Source of the DNA: CAVXAE01 sp044225565
GTDB taxonomy: Bacteria; Pseudomonadota; Gammaproteobacteria; Steroidobacterales; Steroidobacteraceae
DNA length: 23,147 nt
Direction of reading: 5' to 3'
NCBI GenBank assembly: GCA_044225565.1
Contig: JBGAIL010000071.1
Span: forward strand, 1-23,147
Both the position numbers and the translations under genes were made by a program. A model generated the notes under the pieces. The model was not told the DNA's origin and made no database searches. It was given only the letters and a program-made list of their open reading frames with translations. Positions 16,041-23,147 of this stretch are shown here, in pieces (the first letter of the stretch is position 1; every line of letters starts with the position of its first letter).

Positions 16041-17116
16041 GGTGGCTTCCTCGTGAACGAAACCTGCCGCCACGGATGCTCGTCCGGAGGGCCGGCCGTG
16101 ATGAATACCCGAGGCGGCACGGACAGCTCGGAAGTTATCGCAGCCGCTGTGTAGTGCTCGGCTTCCCGCTTGCAGACGGCAGGATTCTCGAGCGCTCGCT
16201 GCACCTCCTGCACCGAGCGCAACCCGGGTGCGCAGGATTCGAGGTATTCGAGCCGGGCGCGCGAGTTCGCCACGGCGCGCTGGCGCGAGGCCGGAGAACC
16301 GTCGGGCTGAACGAGAGGATGATTCGTATGCAGCACGACGGCGCCGCCGCCAGCCTCCGCCACCCGTTCCGCCGAACATTCGAGATTCAGCACGCCTTCG
16401 GGGCCGCCGAGCAGATAGTTCTGCCCGGAGGCATGCGGCACCCGTTCGAGGAAATTGCGTGCTTCCGCCATGGTGGAACACGCCAGCACGCCACGCACGA
16501 TGAACGCGACGGGCAGCCCCGTTCCCGAATGCGGGAGCGAGCGGGCGAGGCCGTTACAGTTGACGGACACGCCCCGGTCGTTGCATCCGGAAAGCGCGAT
16601 CATGCCCGCCGCGGTGAAGGCGAGCGCCCGGATTCCATCCGTGCCGCGGATGCGCAGGATCGCCTGAACCCCTTCGTAGCCGCAGCTGAGGTCGTGAGTC
16701 TGCGCCGCTACCGGGTGACCATCTGCCGCGTACCGCAGGCCGATCACCGAGCATCCGGTCTCCGGGGAATCCCCCCGGTATCGTTCTGCGGCGAACCAGC
16801 CCCACTCATCGAGGAAGTTGCAGGCCAGTATCGTCTCGAAATCGATATCAGCGCCCGCGGCGATGCCGCGTATCTCCTCGAGCAGGTCCGGCGTCCAGCG
16901 CTCGATCGCGGGAACGAAAGAGGTCGTCGCGCAGAACTCGCGGATCACCTGTGCGAGCGGACGCCCGGTGATCGCCGCAACTTCGTCCGACCAGCGCTCG
17001 ATGCTGCGCGCGATTCGGGCGCGAAGCGCGCGGCCGTGCGCCAGACCCCGTTCCCGCGGGGAGCCTTCCAGGTCCACCACCGGGAATCCGTGTTCTCTCG
17101 ACAGGCCTTCAGACAT
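16037..17116 (-). CDS. C45-type Ntn-hydrolase (acyl-CoA:6-APA acyltransferase-like amidohydrolase)
   Basis: A 359-residue protein of peptidase family C45. The N-terminal region has the family's GSPRERGLAHGRAL motif (~18-32). The likely autoprocessing site is Gly121-Cys122 in SPETGCSVIGLRY, with Cys122 becoming the N-terminal nucleophile; AQTHD (~128-132), GLPVAFIVRGVLACS and LHTNHPL follow, as in relatives. Members process themselves and then cleave or form N-acyl amide bonds (penicillin N-acyltransferase, N-acyl amino acid and beta-alanyl-type hydrolases). No signal peptide is seen, so it is probably cytoplasmic and acts after import. ATG at 17116 overlaps the ABC ATPase stop by 8 nt (ATGTCTGA). 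The linkage implies that the imported compound carries an amide bond that this enzyme opens. Confidence 0.87.
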   Translation of the reverse strand: MSEGLSREHGFPVVDLEGSPRERGLAHGRALRARIARSIERWSDEVAAITGRPLAQVIREFCATTSFVPAIERWTPDLLEEIRGIAAGADIDFETILACNFLDEWGWFAAERYRGDSPETGCSVIGLRYAADGHPVAAQTHDLSCGYEGVQAILRIRGTDGIRALAFTAAGMIALSGCNDRGVSVNCNGLARSLPHSGTGLPVAFIVRGVLACSTMAEARNFLERVPHASGQNYLLGGPEGVLNLECSAERVAEAGGGAVVLHTNHPLVQPDGSPASRQRAVANSRARLEYLESCAPGLRSVQEVQRALENPAVCKREAEHYTAAAITSELSVPPRVFITAGPPDEHPWRQVSFTRKPP

Positions 17117-19048
17117 CGCTCGCGCTCCCCGCGGCCGTGGCTGCGCCAATCACTCCGCCCGCCGGGTCGGCCGGCATTTTCGATTGCAGGACGGATTGCC
17201 GCAGAAGACGCGTATAGGGCTCGCAAGGACGGCCGATCACGTCGGCCACCGCGCCCTCCTCCACGATGCGCCCGGACTTCATGACGTATACATGGTGCGC
17301 GATCTGCCGCATCACGGCCAGGTCATGCGTGATGAAGAGATAGCTGAGCGAGAGCTCCCGCTGCAGCCTGCGCAGCAGCTCGAGGATCTGCGCCTGCACG
17401 GAGACGTCGAGCGCCGACACCGCCTCATCGAGCACGATGAGTTTCGGCCTGACGGCGAGCGCGCGTGCGATGGCGACACGCTGGCGCTCGCCGCCGGACA
17501 AGGCGGCCGGCTTGCGGGCCGCATGCCGTGTCGAAAGCCCGACCTGTTCGAGAAGCTCGGCCAGCGCCGCCTCGCAACTGCCACGGGATCCGTAAAGCGA
17601 CAGGATCTCGCGCAGCGTGCTGCCGACGGTGAGCGCCGGATTCAGCGTCGAATAGGGATCCTGGAAGACGATCTGCACCTGGCTGCGCACCCGGCGGCAG
17701 TCCTGCGGCGACAGCGAAGCGAAGCGCTCGATCCGCAATCCGTCGAGGACCATCCTGCCTTCGTCCGCCGTTTCGAGGCCGACCACGCAGCGGCCCAGCG
17801 TGGACTTGCCCGATCCCGATTCGCCGAGGATGCCGGCCGTCTCGCCTCGCCGCACCCGCAGGGAGACTCCGTCCAGCGCCCTCACCTTGCCGACCCGCAG
17901 GAGCCTGCGTTGCGTGAAATCCTTGCTCAAGCCCTCGATCCGCAGCACTTCCGCGGCTCCGCCGATGCCGGCCTCCTCGGATTGGAGCTGCGGCGGACGA
18001 TGCCTCAACGCCTCGAGCTCCGCGGCGATCTCGCCAACCCGCCGGCACGCCGACTGGCGACCTTCGGCCACCCTGACGAGCGGAGGCCGTGCCTGCGAGC
18101 ACTGCGGCTCGACGAACCCGCAGCGCGGCGCGAAGGCGCAACGGTCGCCAATTTCCCCGGCCGGCGGCACGGCGCCGGGAATGGCGTTCAGGTTCTCGCA
18201 ACGGCCATCGATGTGAGGCTCGGCGAGCAGCAGAGCCAATGTGTAGGGATGCAGAGGCGCGTGAGCCACCGCCGCCGCCTCGCCGACTTCCAGCGACGAG
18301 CCTGCGTACAGGACGTTGACGCGATCGCAGAAGGAGAAGGCCACTCCGAGGTCGTGTGTGATGAGAATGAGCGCCATCTCCCGCGACTGCTGCAGGGAGC
18401 GCAATACCGCAGGATCTCGCGCTGGATGTTCGCGTCCAGCCCGGTCGTCGGCTCGTCCGCGATCAGCAGGCGCGGATCCCTGGCCAGCACGCAGGCAATC
18501 GCGACTCGCTGGCGCATGCCGCCCGAAAGCTGGAATGGGTAACGATCTGCCACGGTGGGGTCCCCGATGCCGACTTCCGCGAGACGCCGCAGCACCTCCA
18601 GTCGACACTCCGTCCGTGAAGCCCGCATCCATCGAGCGCCGATCCGCAGTGTCTCCTCCACCTGCCCGCCGCAGCGCATGAGCGGATCCAGCATGGTGAA
18701 CGGATCCTGCAGCACCATCGCGATATCGTTGCCCCGCAGGCGGGCCCGCTCGCGGGCGCTCAGCTCCAGCAGCTCGCGGCCATCGAAGACGATGCTGCCC
18801 GAGATCTCCATTCCGCGCGGCGGCAGGCCGATGAGGGCGCGCGCCATCATCGACTTGCCGCTGCCCGATTCTCCGACGATGCCAACCACCTCGCCCGCTG
18901 CGAGATCGAGATCGAACGCCGACACGATGGGCTGGGCGAGCGTGCCGAGGCGATTCCAGATCGCGAGGTTGCGGACCGAGAGCAGCGGCCTGGCGGCGGC
19001 CTCCGCAATGGCCGGCGGATCTCTCCGGGGACTCGGCCAGCCGCTCAT
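17109..19048 (-). pseudogene. Tandem-domain dipeptide/oligopeptide ABC transporter ATPase, one apparent frameshift
   Basis: Two ATPase domains lie in one gene, a DppD-DppF (GsiA-like) fusion of about 646 residues if corrected. Domain 1: Walker A GESGSGKS (~59-66), signature LSGGMRQRVAIA (~174-185), Walker B LLIADEP. Domain 2: GESGSGKST, LSGGERQRVAIA, LIVLDEAVSALD. Between them is the C-terminal region typical of peptide importers (HPYTLALLLAEP, CAFAPRCGFVEPQC). Near 18405-18411 the frame shifts as if one base were missing (CGGTA where CGGGTA would restore the frame), splitting the gene inside domain 1 after Walker B. A single homopolymer error is the simplest reading. ATG at 19048 overlaps the upstream permease stop as ATGA. 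It energises import by the neighbouring permeases. Confidence 0.85.
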
Positions 19049-19902
19049 CCCGCGCGCCCTTTCGAGGAGAAGCGCTCGAAACAGGCGTCGCCCAGGATGG
19101 CGGCGCTCGCTGCGGTCAGAGAGACGAGCAGCGCCGGAGCGACCGCGGCCAGCGGATTGTCGTAGATGATCTCGCGGGACTCGAAGATCATGCGCCCCCA
19201 GTCGGGCGTTCCCAGCGGCAGGCCGAGACCGAGGAAGGACAGCGTGGTCAGGCCGACGAGGCCCAGCGCGAAATTGAGGAAGGCGTCCGTCACCAGGATG
19301 GCGATCGTGTTCGGCCAGACGTGCCGGGCCATGATGCGCGGCGCCGGCAGGCCGGCGGTGCGCGCCGCCTCCACGTAGGGAAGGTTGCGTTGCTCCAGCG
19401 CCAGCCCGCGCATCATCCGCACCTCGTAAGGCGTGGCGAACAGGATCAGGATGCACACCGAGAGCGCTGGCGAAGTGCCCAGCAGGCTCGCCAGGACGAT
19501 CGCCGCAAGCAGGCTGGGGAACGAGATCATCAGATCGACCCAGCGCATCATGAGGGTGTCCAGGAGTCCGCCGAAGTAGCCTGCGGGGATGCCGAGCAGC
19601 GACCCGAGCACCGCGACTCCCAGCGCGATGGCAAGCGCGCCGACGAGCGGAGTGCGGGCACCGGCGATGGCTCTCGAAAGCACGTCGCGGCCGAGCTGAT
19701 CGGTGCCGAGCAGATGCGCGGCGCTGGGCGGCTCCGCGGCCGACATGAGATCGAGCCGCTGCGGATCGTCAGGCGCGACGGTTGTGCCGAACAGGGCGAA
19801 GAAGGCCATCATGACGATCACCGCTGCGCTCGCGACCACTGAGAAAGGCAGGCGCCGGCCGCGCCCGCTGGCCGTTGCGCGGGACGTCGCTGCGAGCGTC
19901 AC
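19045..19902 (-). CDS. Dipeptide/oligopeptide ABC transporter permease (DppC-type)
   Basis: A 285-residue inner-membrane permease. It has an N-terminal helix (VVASAAVIVMMAFFALFG), the DppC signature HLLGTDQLGRDVLSRAIAGA, several hydrophobic helices and an EAA loop (YVEAARTAGLPAPRIMARHV, then WPNTI) that contacts the ATPase. It starts at GTG 19902, with AGGAGG 7 nt upstream and a GTGA overlap with the DppB-type stop. The much longer open frame upstream of this GTG is only a shadow of the preceding permease. It pairs with the DppB-type permease to form the channel. Confidence 0.92.
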   Translation of the reverse strand: MTLAATSRATASGRGRRLPFSVVASAAVIVMMAFFALFGTTVAPDDPQRLDLMSAAEPPSAAHLLGTDQLGRDVLSRAIAGARTPLVGALAIALGVAVLGSLLGIPAGYFGGLLDTLMMRWVDLMISFPSLLAAIVLASLLGTSPALSVCILILFATPYEVRMMRGLALEQRNLPYVEAARTAGLPAPRIMARHVWPNTIAILVTDAFLNFALGLVGLTTLSFLGLGLPLGTPDWGRMIFESREIIYDNPLAAVAPALLVSLTAASAAILGDACFERFSSKGRAG

Positions 19903-20900
19903 GTGCCACCCTCCTGCCCGAGCCGGATGCGCGGGTTGAGAAAGAAATAGACGACGTCGACGAGGATGTTGATGCCGACGATGAGCGCTGCCAGCAGGAT
20001 CGTGAGCGCCTGGATCGTGGGGATGTCCTTCGAGGACAGTGATTCGAGCATCAGCTGCCCGAGGCCCGGCAGGCTGAAAACGATCTCGATCAGGATGCCG
20101 CCCGTGATGAGGGAAGCGAACACGAAGCCGCCCATCGTCACGATGGGGACGGCGGCGTTGCGCAACACGTGGACGAAGATCGTCCGCGACTCCGAGAGCC
20201 CCCTGGCACGAGCGAAGATCACGTAATCCTTGTTGAGCTCGGTGATCACGGCGGCGCGCGTCACCCGCAGGAGATAGGCGACGGCGCCCGTGGCGAGCGC
20301 CAGTGCCGGCAAGGTGAGATGCTCCAGGCGATCCACGAAACCCTTGCCTGCTCCGGCAACGGGGAAGATCTCCAGCGCCACTGCAAAGAGGTATAGCAGC
20401 AGCACGCCGACCGCAAACGGCGGAGAGCACAGCGCGAAGAGACTGCCAGCCGAGATCGCCCGGTCGACGGCGCTGGTGCCGTGCAGCGCGGCCAGGATGC
20501 CGAGCGGAATGGCGACGCACAGCGTGATGATGAAAGCGTAGAGACCGAGGAAGGCGGAGACCTTCCATCGCTCCGCTATCGTCCGCACCACCGGCTCGCG
20601 CGTGCGCGGCGATACCTTGAAGTCGAAATGCGCCACGCCTGCGAGCCACGAGAAGTACTGCTGCGGCAGCGGCCGGTCGAGCCCGTATTCCTGACGGACG
20701 GCCGCGATCGCCTCGGGCGTCGTCTTTCCGTAGCCGAGCAGCGCATCCTCGACGCTGCCCGGCGCGAGATGGATCAGGCTGAAGGCCAGCAGCGAGGCGG
20801 CCAGCAAAATGGCGATGGCCCCGGCGAGGCGGCGGCCGAAGGCGACGAGCACGGATTTCGGCAGACGCGGCCAGCGGGACGGGTGCTCGGCGAGATTCAT
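19899..20900 (-). CDS. Dipeptide/oligopeptide ABC transporter permease (DppB-type)
   Basis: A 333-residue permease. It has a first membrane helix with LLAFSLIHLAPGS, the family's KTTPEAIAAVRQEYGLDRPL periplasmic loop (the LGLD-type motif), WLAGVAHFDFKVS, multiple helices, and an EAA loop YVIFARARGLSESRTIFVHV followed by LRNAAVPI. The C-terminus has DVVYFFLNPRIR, typical of DppB proteins. ATG at 20900 has AAGGA 5 nt upstream and begins 10 nt after the stop of the binding-protein gene. Together with the genes on both sides it forms a complete importer. Confidence 0.93.
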   Translation of the reverse strand: MNLAEHPSRWPRLPKSVLVAFGRRLAGAIAILLAASLLAFSLIHLAPGSVEDALLGYGKTTPEAIAAVRQEYGLDRPLPQQYFSWLAGVAHFDFKVSPRTREPVVRTIAERWKVSAFLGLYAFIITLCVAIPLGILAALHGTSAVDRAISAGSLFALCSPPFAVGVLLLYLFAVALEIFPVAGAGKGFVDRLEHLTLPALALATGAVAYLLRVTRAAVITELNKDYVIFARARGLSESRTIFVHVLRNAAVPIVTMGGFVFASLITGGILIEIVFSLPGLGQLMLESLSSKDIPTIQALTILLAALIVGINILVDVVYFFLNPRIRLGQEGGT

Positions 20901-20910
20901 GGGTCCTTCT

Positions 20911-22578
20911 TCAGGCCGGAGGCCGCAGGAAGCTCGTCCAGATGGGACTGAAGACGGCCCACCATTTGAAATCGTCCACCTCGACCTTCCGGCGGTCGAA
21001 GGCGATCGACTCGTCCGGCCAGAAGAGAGGGTAGAACCCGCAATCCTCGGCGAGCCGCCGCGTCAGCTCGCGCGCCAGCGGGCCGCGCAGCGCCGGATCG
21101 GGAGTACTGGCAACGGCGAGGAGCGAGTCGATGACGGGGCTCTTCAGGTTGGAGAGGTTCCAGGCCCCGGCGACGGCCTGCTCGCTGCGCACCGTGGAGA
21201 CGGCGTTCCACAGGGGATCCGGAACCTGGTGCCCACTCGGTGATGAAGATGCCGACCTGACGGGTGCGCCGGAAGAATCTCAGCGTATTCGTCCCGGGAC
21301 ACCGACTCCAGATGCAGCCGCACGCTGATCCGCCCGCCTGCCACCCATGATCTTCTCCGAGTCCGGCAGCGCCTCGACGGGCACGGTGAGCTCGAACCCT
21401 CCGGGAACCGACGACCGCGCGAGCTCTTCAACGAGCTCTGTCGAGATCGTAAGGATTTCGTGGAGGAAGCTCCGCGTACAGCGCTTCGATTTCAGTGCGG
21501 CAGGAGCTGGCTCCAGGCTCTGGCGGCGCGCAGGCCTGCGCGAGACGCACGGCCGCGAAACAGCATTTCCAACCCTTCGCGGTCCAGGGCGTGCGCCAGC
21601 GCCCGGCGCACGTGGATGTCGTCGAGGGGCTTCACCTCGCGATCGAAAGCGCTCCACCAGCACCGCGCCGAAGGAAAAGTGACGACCCCGATGCCCGGCG
21701 TGCGCTTCCAGCGCGGCACCGCCGCCTTGGGCACGGACATCGAGCCGTCGATCTCTCCGGCCCTGAGCGCCAGCAGCTGGGAATTGCCGTCCTCGACGGC
21801 TCGCAGGACGATGCGCCGGAGCAAAGGCTTCTCGCCCCAGTACCTCTCGTTGCGCACGAGCTCGATCCGGTCGTTCGCCGCGTAGCGCGTGATCCTGTAA
21901 GGCCCGGTCCCCATGGTGAGCACCGACGCCGTGCCCAGGTCCCTGCGATGCGCCTCGGCGAAGGACGCCTTGACGACGTAGGAAGCCGTCATGCCCGCCG
22001 CGGCGGCGAAGTAGACGTTGGGCTCCTTCAGCCGGAACACGACCTCGTCGGCGGCTGGAATCTCGATCGACTCGTACTGCTGCGGGAAGAACCAGGCGAA
22101 GTTGGAAGCCCATTGCCGGTCGGCGTGCCGTGTGAAGGCGTAGACGACGTCCTGCGCAGTGAGCGGCGAGCCGTCCCAGAACGTGACGCCGCGCCGCAGC
22201 TTGAAGACGTAAGTGCGCGGATCGGGATTCGACCAGGATTCGGCCAGCCGCGGCTGCAGCCTGGCGTGCTCATCCAGATGGAGCAGGCCCTCGAGCGCGA
22301 CGGACAGCGAATAGAACTGATACGCCGTCGCCGGGCCCCGCGTCAGATCGAGAGGCGGCCCTCCGCCTTCCCAGTCGACCGCCAGTTGCAGCTCGGGAAT
22401 CTCGTCACCGCGCTCCTTGGCGTGGCCCACCCAAGTGGAAGACAGGAGCGCTCCCGTCCCGGCGAACGCCGCCTTGCGCAGGAACGCCCGGCGATCCGCC
22501 TCCTCGCGCAGCAGCCGGTTCCATTGCTCACTCCCGGCTGACATCCGGCGGACCGCAGCCATCGCGACTCATCGTCAT
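20911..22578 (-). pseudogene. Peptide/solute-binding protein of ABC importer (SBP_bac_5), apparently frameshifted
   Basis: An extracellular solute-binding protein family 5 sequence. A Tat-type signal (DRRAFLRK followed by a hydrophobic stretch to STWVGHA) is followed by LAESWSNPDPRTYVFKLRRG, VTFWDGSPLTAQDVVYAFTR, TGPYRITRYAANDRIELVRN and VRRALAHALDREGLEMLFRG. In the last third the frame changes about five times (roughly 21490-21545, 21430-21445, 21325-21350, 21268-21274, 21211-21235), each like one extra base, while homology continues (NPYDLDRAR, SVPGGFELTV, RLHLESVSRDEYAEI, VGIFITEW, LWNAVSTVRSEQAV). The start is unclear: ATG 22578 has an ideal GGGAGG site but is out of frame with the body, and ATG 22562 is in frame but about 17 nt from that site. 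It would deliver substrate to the permeases. Confidence 0.82.
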
Positions 22579-22690
22579 GCCCCCTCCCGGCCCGCTTTCG
22601 TGCGAGCCGTCTGCAACCCTACGGAGCGGCTCCGATTGTGCCAAACGCGATTTTATGCAAGGCTTTCAAGTAAATCTAAAGAGGTCCAGC
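22579..22690. promoter_or_regulatory. Divergent promoter region between transporter operon and LysR gene
   Basis: A short gap between oppositely directed genes. The stretch 22636-22680 is markedly richer in A/T than anything nearby and contains TTTTATGCAAGG and CTTTCAAGTAAATCTAAAG, the sort of place where a LysR protein would bind and where divergent promoters would lie. I cannot assign reliable -35/-10 boxes. The LysR ribosome site GAGGT is visible 5 nt before its GTG. Confidence 0.45.
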
Positions 22691-23147
22691 GTGAGTCGAG
22701 CATCGGCGCGGTCGTTGCCTTCCCTGAATGCGCTGCGCACCTTCGAGGTCGCTGCGCGACACTTGAATCTCAGCCGGGCGGCCCTCGAGCTCAACGTGAC
22801 GCCGGCCGCGGTCAGCCATCAGATCCGCTCATTGGAAGCCGAGCTCGGCGTGACGCTGCTGCAGCGGCACAAGAGCGGCTACGCGCTCAGCGCGGAGGGG
22901 CGCACCGTGCTTCCGCTGCTGCAGGCCGCGTTCGGCCAGTTCGCCGAGGCCGCCTACCTGCTGCGCTCGCAAGGCCGCGACTCCTCCGTGCTCAGCGTGA
23001 ACGTCTGCCCCACCTTCGCGAGCACCTGGCTGGTGCCCAGGCTGGGGGATTTCCGAGCGCGGCACGGTCACATCGACGTGCGCGTGAACGCCACCGAGCA
23101 GCTCGCCGATTTCGGCGAGGTGGATCTCGCCATTCGCCTCGGTGGAG
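22691..23147 (+). CDS. LysR-family transcriptional regulator, GcvA-like (C-terminus beyond right edge)
   Basis: The only plus-strand gene. It opens at GTG 22691 (GAGGT 5 nt upstream) and stays open to the edge, giving 152 visible residues. The HTH reads LPSLNALRTFEVAARHLNL, then RAALELNVTPAAVSHQIRSL and GVTLLQRH; the effector domain begins LSVNVCPTFASTWLVPRLGD and continues to EVDLAIRLGG. It is clearly paralogous to the LysR at 15114-16040, sharing the CPTFA..WLVPRL block. A divergent position next to the transporter operon is the classic place for its LysR regulator. Confidence 0.92.
   Translation, partial: MSRASARSLPSLNALRTFEVAARHLNLSRAALELNVTPAAVSHQIRSLEAELGVTLLQRHKSGYALSAEGRTVLPLLQAAFGQFAEAAYLLRSQGRDSSVLSVNVCPTFASTWLVPRLGDFRARHGHIDVRVNATEQLADFGEVDLAIRLGG

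Noticed and set aside
16818..18542. A plus-strand open frame of 574 codons
   Set aside because: It lies opposite the well-supported ABC ATPase and C45 genes and shows no recognisable family; a GC-driven shadow.
19903..20649. Long N-terminal extension of the DppC-type permease
   Set aside because: It is out-of-frame reading through the DppB gene; the GTG at 19902 has an ideal AGGAGG site and starts the recognisable permease.

Overview
The window is GC-rich DNA (about two-thirds G+C by eye) from a proteobacterium. TPR-sulfotransferases, a FecI/FecR pair with an STN-domain TonB receptor, and GcvA-like LysR regulators together suggest a high-GC gammaproteobacterium of the Steroidobacter/Xanthomonadales kind; an alphaproteobacterium of the Sphingomonas/Caulobacter kind is not excluded. 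No rRNA, tRNA, insertion sequence, integrase or CRISPR array was seen.

All genes but one read on the minus strand, so the biological order runs from high to low coordinates. At the right edge a LysR gene (22691 to the edge, plus strand) diverges from the rest. Block 1 (22578-15114): a dipeptide/oligopeptide-type ABC importer (Tat-exported binding protein, two permeases, one tandem-domain ATPase), then a C45-type Ntn amidohydrolase and a second LysR, all tightly packed or overlapping. Block 2 (15002-10274): ECF sigma factor, FecR anti-sigma factor and an STN-domain TonB-dependent receptor, a classic surface-signalling uptake unit. Block 3 (10118-5078): HyuA, HyuB and an alanine-racemase-fold protein. 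Block 4 (4931-1): isochorismatase-fold amidohydrolase, amidinotransferase/DDAH-fold hydrolase, Lrp/AsnC regulator, and two TPR-sulfotransferases, the last cut by the left edge.

Read together this looks like a self-contained scavenging locus for a nitrogenous, amide- or peptide-like compound. The substrate would cross the outer membrane by the TonB receptor and the inner membrane by the ABC importer, then be opened by C45 amidase, ATP-dependent lactam/hydantoin hydrolase, guanidine and ureide/amide hydrolases. This is inference; the substrate cannot be read from the sequence.

Three observations stand out. (i) A 63-nt element, 52/63 identical, lies on the coding strand about 35 nt before two TTG-started genes: the sigma-factor gene (block 2) and hyuA (block 3). 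It contains a hairpin whose differences keep pairing only on the coding strand, so it may tie uptake to catabolism. (ii) The alanine-racemase-like protein keeps the PLP lysine but appears to lack the second catalytic Tyr and the PLP-pyridine Arg. (iii) hyuA, the binding-protein gene and the ABC ATPase gene carry ten apparent frameshifts between them, nine of the same sign and clustered; these are more likely sequence errors than decay, but must be checked before any of the three genes is called dead.
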